From contig NZ_JNBA01000039.1 in assembly GCF_000760295.1 (NCBI RefSeq), positions 350,083 through 414,082 of the forward strand: a stretch of DNA of 64,000 nt. The letters run 5' to 3'. Origin of the DNA: Prochlorococcus sp. MIT 0701 (GTDB lineage: Bacteria; Cyanobacteriota; Cyanobacteriia; PCC-6307; Cyanobiaceae). The notes beneath the pieces were generated by a model. The model was not told where the DNA came from. It made no database searches and was given only the letters and a program-made list of their open reading frames with translations. Position 1 is the first letter of the stretch. The number at the start of each line of letters is the position of its first letter. Positions 1 to 9,227 of the stretch are shown piece by piece. The translations under genes were made by a program, and so were the position numbers.

Positions 1-867
1 GCTATTGAACTAGATCCACAACATGCAACTGCCTATTACAATAGGGGGATTGCTAAAGTCAGTTGCTGCGACCACAAAGGTGCAATCTCTGATTACACTA
101 AGGCACTTGCCGCAAATCCAAAACATGCTAAATCATACTACAATAGGGCGATTAGTAAAATCAATATTAATGACATAAAAGGGGCAATTACTGATTACAC
201 AAAGGCAATTGAAACCATGCCACTTTTTGCCTCTGCCTATCACAATCGCGGCAATTTAATGGAGATACTGGGCCGAAGACAGGCAGCGATTACTGACTTT
301 GAGAAGGCGCTAGAAATCAAACCACAACTTATCACTACGAGGAACGAGCGTGGCAATAATAAAAGCGTTGTACAGAGTAAGATTGTAAAAGATTTGAGCA
401 ATGAAGAAGACATCATTCAGCAAGATGCATTTGATTGTTATAGACAAGGGAATATTGAACAAAAGCGAGGAGAAAGCCAATCAGCTATTACCTTTTACAC
501 AAAGGCGATAGAAATTGATATAAACTATGCCGAGGCATACAACTACAGGGGGCTCGCTAATTACAAACTTTGTGACTATCAAGCTGCTCTTGATGATTAC
601 AACAAGGCAATAGAGATTAACTCGACATATGAAGATGCATACATTGGTTGCGGTCTTGCAAAGTCTGCTTTAGGTGATTACAAAGGGGCCATTGGGGCAT
701 ATGAGAAGCTACTAGTAATTAACCCTAAGAATGTTGCTGCCTATAGAAATCGTGGAATTGCTAAGGAATTGGATGGAAATCTAGAGGGTGCTTGTTCTGA
801 TTGGGAGCAGGCCTCCTCTCTGGGAGATGCAGATGCTTCAGACTGGGTGAAGGAACAATGTTGTTGA
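1..867 (+). CDS. Tetratricopeptide repeat protein, 5' end missing
   Basis: The reading frame is open from the first base of the window, so the gene begins upstream and about 288 codons are visible. The protein is a chain of roughly seven 34-residue TPR units with the usual pattern (A-x-YNRG, then DYTKAIE-x-P). An irregular charged spacer separates the first four units from the last ones. TPR arrays are protein-binding scaffolds, so no enzymatic role can be read. The last unit is followed by the short Asp/Ala-rich tail ending in WVKEQCC seen in other cyanobacterial TPR proteins. No signal peptide can be judged because the start is missing. The DNA is AT-rich compared with the housekeeping genes further right, which suggests an island or recent expansion of a TPR family. 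Confidence 0.9.
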   Translation, partial: AIELDPQHATAYYNRGIAKVSCCDHKGAISDYTKALAANPKHAKSYYNRAISKININDIKGAITDYTKAIETMPLFASAYHNRGNLMEILGRRQAAITDFEKALEIKPQLITTRNERGNNKSVVQSKIVKDLSNEEDIIQQDAFDCYRQGNIEQKRGESQSAITFYTKAIEIDINYAEAYNYRGLANYKLCDYQAALDDYNKAIEINSTYEDAYIGCGLAKSALGDYKGAIGAYEKLLVINPKNVAAYRNRGIAKELDGNLEGACSDWEQASSLGDADASDWVKEQCC

Positions 868-1215
868 TGATTCACTCTTCTGCACTCTGTGCAGTCACAA
901 AAGATGGGCGGGGCAGAGCCCATACAAGAAGCTTACAATTTAACGCTACAAAGATGCTAATAACATGGGTCTATGACACTGATACTGCTAAAAAGTTTTC
1001 TCTTGTTGCTGGATTGTCAGCTATATTCAGAAGCCAGTCAACTCTGTAACATCAAGATAGCTTTGGTTATTGGCATATGCGACGATAAGATCATTCATCT
1101 AAAACCATGACAGCACTTATGCCATATGCTGCAGGCGAAAGTCTATCCCTACGGAAAAAACACATGCGCGAATTCTGTCGACTAGCGATGTACAGCGCTA
1201 TAAATACTTGCTTAG
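868..1215. other. Gene-free stretch
   Basis: About 350 bases between the TPR gene and the next ORF. A small GC-rich inverted repeat (ATGGGC ... GCCCAT, about 903-922) lies downstream of the TPR stop and could help end transcription, but it has no T-run. No RNA gene or convincing short coding sequence was seen. Confidence 0.5.
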
Positions 1216-1866
1216 ATGGCAATGGCAGTAAACGATTACATTTGCAATCACATGTCTGAGGCCCTCCTAAATGAACTAATCGATACAGTTCAACAATGCT
1301 TAGCTTGTATATCCCATCAGATTAAAGGTGAACCAAATATTGAAAAAGCTGATCTTAATTTCTGGCTTGATCCAAAGTCAGTAATTTTCATGACCTCCCC
1401 TGAAACGGATGACATCTATTGTGCGCAACTTGATGATTTGGATACAAAGAGTGAATTTCTTGAGATCATCCTAGATCAGGCTATTATCTCTACTTTTCTA
1501 ACAACTCAAGATTTAATTCTAGTACTTGCTGCTCAGGACTCACCAAATTTATATGATGTCAGGATGGCCGCTATTGATAGATCTACAGGATGTGCACTTA
1601 TTCGCACTGAGAATCTGTTTAATAAAAGCATGCTGGAGCGTAATATCGACAAGACTATTGAAGACTCCACAGAACTATCAAATCAATTCTGGCTGCGTCG
1701 CTACTCCGATAATAAATCATGGCAATTTAGACAGCATGCTTACAAGCGAATCTCATATCCAGGCAATAATTTTCACAAACGCTTTATTAGTAATTCATAC
1801 CGCAGACTGCAGTCTTTTCTTTTGGATATCGAGGAACATATCCTTTCTAAGTTTAATGGAGTCTAG
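1216..1866 (+). CDS. Unrecognised 216-aa protein
   Basis: I do not recognise the family. The protein is soluble-looking and mixed in charge, with no membrane segment or signal peptide. It has helical stretches at both ends and a basic, aromatic-rich stretch (WQFRQHAYKR to FHKRF) near residues 170-190. In-frame ATGs at 1216, 1222 and 1252 compete for the start and none has a clear Shine-Dalgarno sequence. AT-rich composition and isolation suggest an accessory gene. It could be intact, because codon structure holds throughout. Confidence 0.6.
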   Translation: MAMAVNDYICNHMSEALLNELIDTVQQCLACISHQIKGEPNIEKADLNFWLDPKSVIFMTSPETDDIYCAQLDDLDTKSEFLEIILDQAIISTFLTTQDLILVLAAQDSPNLYDVRMAAIDRSTGCALIRTENLFNKSMLERNIDKTIEDSTELSNQFWLRRYSDNKSWQFRQHAYKRISYPGNNFHKRFISNSYRRLQSFLLDIEEHILSKFNGV

Positions 1867-1942
1867 AGACAGGAGAATGAGCAGCATGGATCATAATTCT
1901 CCGACAAATTAGCTGCTCTATCTTTATTCGATAAGAGACACA

Positions 1943-2062
1943 TCATTTTGGATGATCCTGATTCCTTACATTGTTTTTTCTGGCTCTCCAAATAAACAAA
2001 AGAGGTATACCGACAAGCATCAGCCCTCCGTCTGCCAATAAGAAATTGTTCCATAAATCCAT
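1943..2062 (-). CDS. Possible 39-aa single-pass membrane protein
   Basis: A complete short frame with ATG start and TGA stop encodes MDLWNNF, then a hydrophobic helix (LLADGGLMLVGIPLLFIW), then a basic stretch (RARKNN) and a polar tail. This is one transmembrane helix with a positive-inside anchor, the layout of small photosystem or NDH-1 subunits, but I cannot match it to any of them. The ribosome-binding site is weak. Evidence is the protein character alone. Confidence 0.45.
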   Translation of the reverse strand: MDLWNNFLLADGGLMLVGIPLLFIWRARKNNVRNQDHPK

Positions 2063-2290
2063 TGGGTCTATCCCTTTTAATGCTCAATCTTAAATCAAAC
2101 ATATAAAACTTTAGGAAACCATGCCAATATTGATCAAAAAAAAGACGTGGAATGTCTAAGGGCCGCCCATGGCGTGGTTAGAAGAAAAAGTTTTTATTAT
2201 CTAGATCAGCAAAATAATTAATTAACCAAGAGACCTCTGCTGATCTGAGTCACCTGGACACCTAGTCTATCAAATTGAGCGAGGAGAGTT

Positions 2291-2341
2291 ATGGCACTTA
2301 GAAATTGCAAAGCTTGCTCATGCTGCAGCACAGCAGTTTAG
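2291..2341 (+). CDS. Possible 16-aa cysteine-rich peptide
   Basis: A 16-codon frame starts with ATG just after a GAGGAG Shine-Dalgarno sequence (2281-2286) and reads MALRNCKACSCCSTAV. Four of its eight central residues are cysteine (C-x2-C-x-CC). It lies about 50 bases upstream of the short-chain dehydrogenase gene on the same strand and could be a leader ORF or a metal-binding micropeptide. It could also be chance. Confidence 0.3.
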   Translation: MALRNCKACSCCSTAV

Positions 2342-2389
2342 AATTAACTCTTCTACTTGATGTATCATCGCTGATAAGGGAGCTAACTG

Positions 2390-3292
2390 ATGGGTTGGAA
2401 AGTTGAAGACATCCCTGACCAGAAAGGAAGGGTGGCATTAGTCACAGGTGCCAATAGTGGCCTAGGCCTTGAAACGGCTAAGGCATTGCTTAACAAGGGT
2501 GCCAAAGTCATCATGGCTTGTCGCTCACTACCCAGAGGTGAAGCTGTTCGACAAATTATTCTTCAGAGAAATGATTCCACAAACCTTGATCTAATTGAGT
2601 TGGATCTCGCTGATTTGGCGAGCGTTAGACGTGCAGCTGAGCAGGTTGAAAGTCAATACTGCAGACTAGACCTACTAATCAACAATGCTGGAGTGATGGC
2701 TCCTCCAAAGACCCTCAGTAAACAAGGTCTAGAACTTCAGTTCGCCGTTAATCATCTTGGCCACATGGCTTTGACACTAAAGCTCCTACCCTTACTCGCA
2801 AAGCAACATGGAGCAAGAGTTGTTACTGTCACCTCTGGCGCACAGTACATGGGTCGAATCGCATGGGAGGATCTTCAAGGGATCAAGCGCTATGACCGCT
2901 GGGCGGCCTACTCCCAAAGCAAACTTGCTAATGTGATGTTCGCCTTAGAGCTCGACAAGCGAGTGCGCAAGGCAGCAAGTGGGATCGCATCATTGTTGGC
3001 ACATCCAGGCCTTGCACGCACTAATTTGCAGCCTAAATCTGTTGCAGCGAACAAATCCTGGCCCGAAGGCCTTGCTTATCGGTTAATGGATCCCATGTTT
3101 CAGAGCGCTGCAATGGGATCCCTACCGCAATTACATGCTGCAACCGCGCCAACTGCTCAGGGCGGCGAACAATATGGACCTAGATTTAACTTTAGGGGTT
3201 ACCCGAAGCTTTGCCGCATTGCGCCGTTGGCACTTAGAGAGGGAGACCGTCAAAGGCTTTGGAGCATCAGTGAAAAACTTTTAGAGATTTGA
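2390..3292 (+). CDS. Short-chain dehydrogenase/reductase
   Basis: A classical SDR oxidoreductase of 300 aa with a Rossmann fold. The glycine-rich cofactor motif TGANSGLG is at residues 19-26, NNAG at 98-101, and the catalytic Ser149, Tyr174 and Lys178 (YSQSK) are all present. Arg45 after the second beta strand fits NADP(H) preference. Its layout resembles the retinol dehydrogenase / protochlorophyllide reductase-like branch, with the HPG motif and a C-terminal extension, but it lacks the features that would make it POR. The substrate is unknown. The gene stands alone with a GGGAG ribosome site before ATG. Confidence 0.9.
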   Translation: MGWKVEDIPDQKGRVALVTGANSGLGLETAKALLNKGAKVIMACRSLPRGEAVRQIILQRNDSTNLDLIELDLADLASVRRAAEQVESQYCRLDLLINNAGVMAPPKTLSKQGLELQFAVNHLGHMALTLKLLPLLAKQHGARVVTVTSGAQYMGRIAWEDLQGIKRYDRWAAYSQSKLANVMFALELDKRVRKAASGIASLLAHPGLARTNLQPKSVAANKSWPEGLAYRLMDPMFQSAAMGSLPQLHAATAPTAQGGEQYGPRFNFRGYPKLCRIAPLALREGDRQRLWSISEKLLEI

Positions 3293-3384
3293 ACTTGCCA
3301 TTAACAAGTATTTTAACGCTTTACTTTGTTTAAACTGTCAGTTTGACTCTCACAGCTATGATCTAAAGACAGTGAATTCCGCCC

Positions 3385-3579
3385 ATGCCTGAAGAGCCCA
3401 TTGAGAATCCTTCAGACAATCCAGCCGTTGAACCTGAGGCTGATGAAAAAGTAGAAGCTGAAAAGACCATTCAAATCCCAGAGGGCTCTAGGGTGGTGAC
3501 AATCATTATTGACAAAGGAGAGGTGACTGAAAAAGTGTATCAATCACCTGATGGAGACAGGATAATCGTGAAGTACTAA
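3385..3579 (+). CDS. Small acidic protein, 64 aa
   Basis: Unrecognised small soluble protein. The first 30 residues are rich in Glu, Asp and Pro and probably disordered. The second half looks like a compact beta hairpin (GSRVVTIIIDKGEVTEKVYQ) followed by DGDRIIVKY. It starts with ATG 92 bases after the dehydrogenase stop, on the same strand. No cysteines, signal peptide or membrane segment. Confidence 0.6.
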   Translation: MPEEPIENPSDNPAVEPEADEKVEAEKTIQIPEGSRVVTIIIDKGEVTEKVYQSPDGDRIIVKY

Positions 3580-3806
3580 AAATATCCTGATCACACTCCC
3601 TAAAGTATCAATCCTTGCAACTCACTCAAACCAATACTAGTGACCATTGCAAAATCATACGTGTACCTGTAAAACAATAGATAACCCATGAATCCTTAGG
3701 CTATAGCTTCTCCAAACCAATGACAATCAAGTTTACTGCCTAAAAATGAAAGCAGCTAATATCTTGGCTTGATTATATTAAGTAAGCGCTTATATTATTC
3801 ATCAAG

Positions 3807-4340
3807 TCAAGCACCTTTATTCAATTCATCTGGGTCTAATGGGATTTTCTTGTAAGCAAGTGCTGTACGTCGGGCCAGCTTTAGGAAAGGATATATCAGC
3901 CTCGAGCGAAATGGTGAAGACATCAAAGTCTTAAGAACAGATAATAACTGAGCGGATGGTTCCATTTTTTTACATAACCACTGAATGGCCTCGGCCCCAT
4001 GAAAAGCCTCATCACCTACGATTAATATAGCTCCATCGCTGAGATCTAAGCCTCGAGATTTTAAATTATCTCGTAAAGGCTTTTCTGCTCGTCCATCACA
4101 TATCTCCAAGCCCTGAATACCACTACGTAACTCACTCAATTCTGCAAAGTGGAGACAAAAAGGACAGCCGCCATCATAGATAAGTAACGGAATTGATGAG
4201 TATTCATCAAACAATGGTGTTTGCAGTTTCATGCATTCATCTGAAGTTCGTGATTGAGGAGGCGAAAGGTGATTACCAAGAATCTTTTCAATCTCCTGAA
4301 TTATTTTAGTCCGATTCTTTAGGCACTTCGAGAGTTCCAA
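3807..4340 (-). CDS. DCC family thiol-disulfide oxidoreductase-like protein (DUF393)
   Basis: The hallmark DxxCxxC segment (YDGGCPFC, Cys59 and Cys62 in the longest version) places it in the DUF393/DCC family, a thioredoxin-fold-like group with a predicted redox-active CxxC. Substrates are unknown. The longest frame gives 177 aa and overlaps the end of the upstream DUF3119 gene by 35 bases. An internal ATG at 4232 would give 142 aa, nearer the usual family length, and remove the overlap. The start is therefore uncertain. Confidence 0.8.
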   Translation of the reverse strand: MELSKCLKNRTKIIQEIEKILGNHLSPPQSRTSDECMKLQTPLFDEYSSIPLLIYDGGCPFCLHFAELSELRSGIQGLEICDGRAEKPLRDNLKSRGLDLSDGAILIVGDEAFHGAEAIQWLCKKMEPSAQLLSVLKTLMSSPFRSRLIYPFLKLARRTALAYKKIPLDPDELNKGA

Positions 4341-4731
4341 CTCGAAGTCTCAACTGTTCTAAAAGCATGACAGGGTCAAAAAGGATCGGCATCAGATGAG
4401 GGCTTTTGACTTCGCGGAAGAACAAGATCCCTGGTATTTCCGGTAAGAACATTCGCCAGGCCAGCCAATTGGCAAATGGGAAGCGACGTAACTCCTCGTC
4501 TACTCGCCATATCACGAGATCTTTATCGGTTAATTCCAAACGCAGCAGATAGGCTTGCACCAGCAAAAACACTGCGAATCCACACACCACAATCGTCGCC
4601 CAAGGATGTAGAGGGAGAGGTAGCATTGCCAGGCCAATAACGTACACCAATACGGGTAAGCGGATGCTTGGTTTGAGAATCACGCTCTGGCTTTGATCAG
4701 GCTGGCTTTCAGGTGTCGATGACATTACCAC
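4306..4731 (-). CDS. DUF3119 family membrane protein
   Basis: A 141-aa protein with two adjacent hydrophobic helices (about residues 27-65) followed by a PH-like cytoplasmic part with FFREVKSPHLMPILFDP. This is the pattern I associate with DUF3119, conserved in cyanobacteria and plastids and without known function. ATG at 4731, or the in-frame ATG two codons later. The DCC-family gene lies immediately downstream on the same strand, so the two are probably co-transcribed. Confidence 0.75.
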   Translation of the reverse strand: MVMSSTPESQPDQSQSVILKPSIRLPVLVYVIGLAMLPLPLHPWATIVVCGFAVFLLVQAYLLRLELTDKDLVIWRVDEELRRFPFANWLAWRMFLPEIPGILFFREVKSPHLMPILFDPVMLLEQLRLRVGTLEVPKESD

Positions 4732-4961
4732 TGAATTGAGGTTGTTATTAGGTTTTTGCCTCTAGCTCTTTTTAGATGAGTTTCTGCTAAAAGAGTTTTA
4801 AAAGGTGTTTTTCGTTATAACTTTACGCTCCATTGTCAGCAGACAAAGAGCTTGTGAAAGCTCATCCACATCCTTATTTTCCTAGGATTAGCAACGGGAT
4901 GTCACCAGTGTTCTGGAAGGGAACGGAGCTTGCAACAACGAATCGAAAGTGTTTTTTTGGC

Positions 4962-5471
4962 TTAGCTCTTTAGTCGGGTTCCTTCTTCGCAACTTAGCCA
5001 CAACAAGATCATCACCAGGATTGGCATTGAAAGGTCTGTAAACAAGGTTGTTCCAACATTGGGGGGAGCGTCATTTGACTGGACAACCAGCGAATCAACA
5101 TGCCCGAGCCCATCGGCGAAGAACCAGCTGGTATAGGCAACTATTGAGGCCACCAGGTAGTCACGACATCGCCGCCAAAACCACTCAACCCAAGGATGCC
5201 AATGGTGAGATTGGTGAATGCCACTTCATTCTGGGATCGGCTATTTGGCCAGCCGATCTGCTCGGCGATGAACTGGCCAAACACTATATGCATTGCGAAT
5301 CCATAAAGTCCCCCTAGACCCATGACCCAAAAGGCGATCCAGAGCAGGGGTTGCTTCCGACCAGCGAATGATGTTCCCACTACGGCGAACCTGCAGGGCC
5401 CCGCATAGCAAAGCAATTAATGCGGTCCAAAGATCGATATGGCCAAAGATCAAGCGGACCAAGTGATTCAT
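4962..5471 (-). pseudogene. DUF6790-like membrane protein gene broken by two frameshifts
   Basis: Three overlapping open frames on the minus strand together spell one family-like membrane protein. The first part (MNHLVRLIFGHIDLWTAL) is in frame with the last part (ASIVAYTSWFFADGLGHVDS to LFTDLSMPILVMILLWLS). The middle (PLLWIAFWVMGLGGLYGF to GILGLSGFGGD) is in another frame. The first shift lies near 5345-5360 and the second near 5155-5175. The two indels compensate, so total length stays near 170 codons. The joined sequence has four or five hydrophobic helices and the GH, GW and FTDL signatures I associate with DUF6790. As written it cannot make the full protein. Two sequencing errors are possible but less likely. 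Confidence 0.75.
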
Positions 5472-5635
5472 CAGATTAATTATTTTCCTCAGGATATTTG
5501 AAAAGCATATTGAGAGGTTCTTTTAGAGGGATATAGCCCAAAGAAGCAAACTTCTGCATTTCAAGATCATTTTCTAAGACTGTAAACGTCTATGGATTGA
5601 TTGATCTGATCTCAATCAGTTTGATGGAACTCTTT

Positions 5636-6142
5636 TCAGCCAAGCTCTTTGGCGAAATGGTGAAACACAATGTTGAACCCTTGTTTTGCATAAAAGCGAT
5701 GGGCTCCAAATCGCTCCACTCCTGCATCTAGATGGATCTGCCTGCAACCCGCATCCCTTGCGATCCCCTCCAAGTGGCGCAACATCTGAACTGCCAGACC
5801 CTGGCCCTGATAGGTGGGGTTGGTCACAAGATCTCCCAGATAGAAGTAGCTGCCAAGCGATAGGGAAGAAGCCAAGCGATATCCCGCCAGGACTGCCAAT
5901 GAAGAGGGTTGCTTCTGATCAGTTGGATCGAAGTCTTGAAAGAGACCCAAAAGCACGTAGCCATGATCATTGCGTTGCAGCCCAAGACGGCTGATGAAAT
6001 CAGCTTTGCCGAGTTTCGGATGAAGGTGGCGGATCAGGCCATAGGCCTCGTTCAACTCCGAAGGGGTGTTGAGTTCATGGATCATCAACCAACTCAGTTG
6101 TTTGTTATTGCACCTCCCATCTTGCAAGGCTTCCTTGCTCAA
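5636..6142 (-). CDS. GNAT family N-acetyltransferase
   Basis: A 168-aa acetyltransferase fold. The acetyl-CoA pyrophosphate-binding motif is visible as NPTYQGQGLAVQML (around residues 106-120), preceded by the usual YLGDLVT strand and followed by HRFYAKQGFNIVFHHF. The acceptor is unknown. An in-frame ATG 19 codons in (MIHELNTPSELNEAYGLIR, base 6085) may be the true start, since the first 19 residues add little to the fold. It is divergent from the glutamate decarboxylase gene with about 40 bases between them, so the two share a promoter region. Confidence 0.85.
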   Translation of the reverse strand: MSKEALQDGRCNNKQLSWLMIHELNTPSELNEAYGLIRHLHPKLGKADFISRLGLQRNDHGYVLLGLFQDFDPTDQKQPSSLAVLAGYRLASSLSLGSYFYLGDLVTNPTYQGQGLAVQMLRHLEGIARDAGCRQIHLDAGVERFGAHRFYAKQGFNIVFHHFAKELG

Positions 6143-6182
6143 GCAACGTCGTTAAGGTCATACATAGACACAAGAAAAAAGC

Positions 6183-7619
6183 ATGACCATACATCGTTCC
6201 AATCCCCGCTCTAACGATCTGGAGGAGCATGCCATTGGGGAAACCGTTGATGAATTGGTCTCCCCCTTACCCTGCGCGACTTTCCCGCAAGAGTGCCGTC
6301 CAGCCTTGACGACATTTAATTTGCTCAAGGATGAATTGTTGCTTGACGGCAACAGCAAACAAAATTTGGCCACCTTCTGTCAGACCTACGAAAGCCCCCA
6401 GGTGGCTGAGCTGATGGCCCTCGCGGTTGACAAGAACCTGATCGACAAGGACGAATATCCCCAAACCGCAGAGATTGAACGCCGTTGTGTTTCGATGATG
6501 GCTGATTTATGGCATGCCCCCAGTGAAGCTGTGGGATGCTCCACCATCGGTAGCAGTGAGGCCGCCATGCTGGGTGGCTTGGCTGCCAAATGGCGTTGGC
6601 GTGAACATCGCAAAGCGGCAGGTCAGTCGATCGATCGCCCCAACATCGTTTGCGGCAGTGTACAAATCTGCTGGACGAAATTTGCCCGCTACTGGGACGT
6701 TGAGTTGCGGGAGGTGGAGATGACCTCCGGCGAGCTCTGCATGTCTCCAGAACGAATGCTGGAGCAAGTGGATGAGAACACCATCGTTGTGGTGCCTACC
6801 CTGGGCGTCACTTATCACGGCCTGTATGAAGACGTACAAGCCATCAGTCAGGCCCTCGATGAACTGCAACAGCGAAAAGGGCTCGACATTCCTATCCATG
6901 TGGATGCAGCCAGCGGTGGCTTTCTTGCTCCTTTCTGTGCCCCTGATCTAGCTCCCTGGGATTTCCGTTTGCCGCGCGTGAAGTCAATCAACTCCTCTGG
7001 CCATAAGTTCGGCTTAGCTCCTCTGGGTGTGGGTTGGGTTCTTTGGCGTGAGTCCAGTGATCTACCGGAAGGATTGGTTTTCCATGTGAGTTACCTAGGA
7101 GGCGATATGCCCACGTTTCAGATCAACTTCTCGCGGCCAGCGGGGCAGGTGATCTCCCAGTACTACGACTTTGTCCGCCTAGGTCGCGATGGTTATCAAG
7201 CCATCCATGGAGCGAGCTATGCCAATGCTCAATACGTTGCTCAAGAACTCAAAAAGCTAGGCCCATTTGAGTTAATACATGATGGCAACCCAGCTCGTGG
7301 GATCCCCGCGGTGGTATGGACATTGCGAGCCGGCCAAGAGCTTGGTTTTAACCTTTACGACCTCTCTGATCGACTGAGATTGCGTGGTTGGCAGGTGCCG
7401 GCTTATCCATTTACAGGTGAACTTGCTGATAAAGCCTTTCAGCGGATCTTGGTAAAACGCGATTTCTCACGTGAAATGGCTGATCTCCTACTTACCGACA
7501 TCCGCAACGCTATAACGCATTTCGAGAGTCATCCTGTCAAGATCAGTCTTAATGCTGCTGAAGCAGCATCTACTAATCATCTCGGCCGTTCAATGGTTGA
7601 ATGCCTTGATGCGCATTGA
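6183..7619 (+). CDS. gad: Glutamate decarboxylase
   Basis: PLP-dependent group II decarboxylase of 478 aa, converting glutamate to GABA and CO2 while consuming a proton. The PLP lysine is Lys275 in [17 protein letters not shown], matching the position in E. coli GadB. The upstream HVDAASGGF segment and the [14 protein letters not shown] segment are also conserved. ATG at 6183 gives the normal family length. It overlaps the following YrhK-domain membrane gene by 11 bases, so the two form an operon ending at the terminator near 8600. The membrane partner does not resemble the GadC amino acid antiporter, so the enterobacterial acid-resistance pairing is not reproduced. GABA-shunt metabolism is a likely alternative role. 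Confidence 0.93.
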   Translation: MTIHRSNPRSNDLEEHAIGETVDELVSPLPCATFPQECRPALTTFNLLKDELLLDGNSKQNLATFCQTYESPQVAELMALAVDKNLIDKDEYPQTAEIERRCVSMMADLWHAPSEAVGCSTIGSSEAAMLGGLAAKWRWREHRKAAGQSIDRPNIVCGSVQICWTKFARYWDVELREVEMTSGELCMSPERMLEQVDENTIVVVPTLGVTYHGLYEDVQAISQALDELQQRKGLDIPIHVDAASGGFLAPFCAPDLAPWDFRLPRVKSINSSGHKFGLAPLGVGWVLWRESSDLPEGLVFHVSYLGGDMPTFQINFSRPAGQVISQYYDFVRLGRDGYQAIHGASYANAQYVAQELKKLGPFELIHDGNPARGIPAVVWTLRAGQELGFNLYDLSDRLRLRGWQVPAYPFTGELADKAFQRILVKRDFSREMADLLLTDIRNAITHFESHPVKISLNAAEAASTNHLGRSMVECLDAH

Positions 7620-8517
7620 TGATGCCCCCCCATTGGGGGCTTTGAATTTAAAGCGGGAGCATCCTCCAAACCTTCAGTCGCATTATTCGAGTCCATGGGG
7701 CACGACAGCTTGGCGGGAAGATGTTCCTGTTATCGACAGACCGCATGATTTAGAAGCTCATTCACGTTGGGGGCTGTGGACAAGTCGTCGTCTGCGAAAA
7801 GGCCATGGACCGCTGGAGCAAGGAAAGTATCGAACCTTGGCTCCGAAGCATATGGTTCAAGCATTACTGCGTGGGAAAGACGTCCATCGTCTTGAAGTGC
7901 GAACGGCCGTGGCGTTCATCATTGGTCCGCTGTTGTTCGTTATTGGCAGTGTTTTGCTGATGAGCAAACTTGGCTCGGGTGCAGCGCTCTTGGCAATTGG
8001 CTCCGTTTTTTTTACGGCAGGAGGTTGGTTTCAGTTGGAACAGGCTTTGTTGGTGACCCGTGGTTTGCTCAATCGGAAGCAGCGCTGGGGCTGGTGTGGG
8101 ATTTGGTGTGCGCTAACGCAAAGCATTGGCACCGTTCTTTTCAACATGGAGACATTTTCAACCTGGGGGTTGCCTACGCTGAATGGAACACCATGGCTAA
8201 TGCTGGAGGTTGCTCCCAACATTCTCGGGTCCGTGCTGTTTGTTATTTCGGCGATCTTCGGGCTTCTGGAGGTGGGTCATGGCCGCCTCTTCGTCATACA
8301 GCCGCACCATCTTGGTTGGTGGGTGGCTGTTGTGAATGCACTCGGATGTCTGTGGTTTATGCAAGCAGCCATCGCTGCTATCCCTGTAGATCTATCCATA
8401 GCCACTGTGCTTGATCCTCAGGTTGCAATCAGAGCAACCTTATTGGGAGCCTTAGCTTTTACTGCTGTAGGTGTGCTGAGCCTTGCCGAGTGTAGTGAGG
8501 ATGAGGTTAAGACCTGA
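7609..8517 (+). CDS. YrhK-domain membrane protein, partner of glutamate decarboxylase
   Basis: About 302 aa from the ATG at 7609; a longer frame opens at 7552 but would overlap the decarboxylase by 68 bases. After an approximately 90-residue cytoplasmic N-terminus there are about six hydrophobic helices, starting with [20 protein letters not shown]. The repeated pattern of paired helices with small residues ([15 protein letters not shown]) resembles the YrhK domain. It has no transporter signature that I can recognise. Translational overlap with gad argues for a linked function, possibly sensing or handling GABA, glutamate or pH, but that is inference. Confidence 0.7.
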   Translation: MRIDDAPPLGALNLKREHPPNLQSHYSSPWGTTAWREDVPVIDRPHDLEAHSRWGLWTSRRLRKGHGPLEQGKYRTLAPKHMVQALLRGKDVHRLEVRTAVAFIIGPLLFVIGSVLLMSKLGSGAALLAIGSVFFTAGGWFQLEQALLVTRGLLNRKQRWGWCGIWCALTQSIGTVLFNMETFSTWGLPTLNGTPWLMLEVAPNILGSVLFVISAIFGLLEVGHGRLFVIQPHHLGWWVAVVNALGCLWFMQAAIAAIPVDLSIATVLDPQVAIRATLLGALAFTAVGVLSLAECSEDEVKT

Positions 8518-8585
8518 AATTGCCTTAAGGAGGGTGTTATCTCTTTGCTGATGACCAATAAAACTTATCTTACGACATAGAAATC

Positions 8586-8617
8586 AACTCCTAACTAGAA
8601 AGTTAAGGAGTTTTTTT
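8586..8617 (+). terminator. Rho-independent terminator after gad-YrhK operon
   Basis: AACTCCTAAC pairs with GTTAAGGAGTT across a short TAGAAA loop, with a one-base bulge, followed by seven T. It lies about 70 bases after the YrhK gene stop and closes the operon. Confidence 0.85.
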
Positions 8618-8696
8618 CTTCAAAGTAATATATTTCCATCTCTAGAATGCCACTATTAAGAAGATCGGTGTGCTCGTCTAAATATCCTATGGAGTT

Positions 8697-9227
8697 TCAG
8701 AATCGTCTTTGTGAGAAAACACTCATCTGTACAACTCCTACATTCTGGGGGATGGGATTAGGGCCCCAAGGGATAGCAGAAACCGAATACACGTACAAGC
8801 CTGCGGGTGGATTCGTCATGACATTGAAAGCCACAGTGACCTTGGCTCCGGGTGGAACAGCTTCCTGAAAGTTGATAGCGATCGATCGATTGCCGTCCTC
8901 GAAATTGGCTGATACCGGTACGGAGGGTCCAACCTGACGTGGCATTCCCAAAAATGCCTTTGGTTGAATAGGACCGTAATAGAAAGCAGGCTGAACACCG
9001 CGAATCTGTTTTAAGCTGATTCCGCCGAGACCAGCGTCTGCTCCTTGTGGTAACTCGATCACGAAATAGAACTTTGCTCCACCTTCAAATGCATAGCTGC
9101 TGTAGTTAATTAATTTTGCCTTAGTCGGCACTGCCACAAAAGATGTCTGACCATTGATCTCAAGCGCTGGCGTATGGATTGGGAACAGCAAAAACGCCGC
9201 AGCCAATGCTGAAGGGATCAGTTGCAT
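8697..9227 (-). CDS. DUF2808 family secreted protein
   Basis: A 176-aa protein with an N-terminal signal peptide (MQLIPSALAAAFLLFPIHTPALE) and a beta-rich mature domain. That domain carries the AxFYFVIELPQGADAGL and VxVAFNVxTNPPAGLYVYSV segments typical of DUF2808, a cyanobacterial family of unknown, probably periplasmic, function. Its ATG overlaps the stop of the upstream glutathione S-transferase gene by one base, so they are probably translated from one mRNA. It ends near the terminator of the convergent gad operon. Confidence 0.8.
   Translation of the reverse strand: MQLIPSALAAAFLLFPIHTPALEINGQTSFVAVPTKAKLINYSSYAFEGGAKFYFVIELPQGADAGLGGISLKQIRGVQPAFYYGPIQPKAFLGMPRQVGPSVPVSANFEDGNRSIAINFQEAVPPGAKVTVAFNVMTNPPAGLYVYSVSAIPWGPNPIPQNVGVVQMSVFSQRRF

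Noticed and set aside
801..1049. 82-codon plus-strand ORF
   Set aside because: Starts inside the TPR gene in another frame and has no domain or ribosome site.
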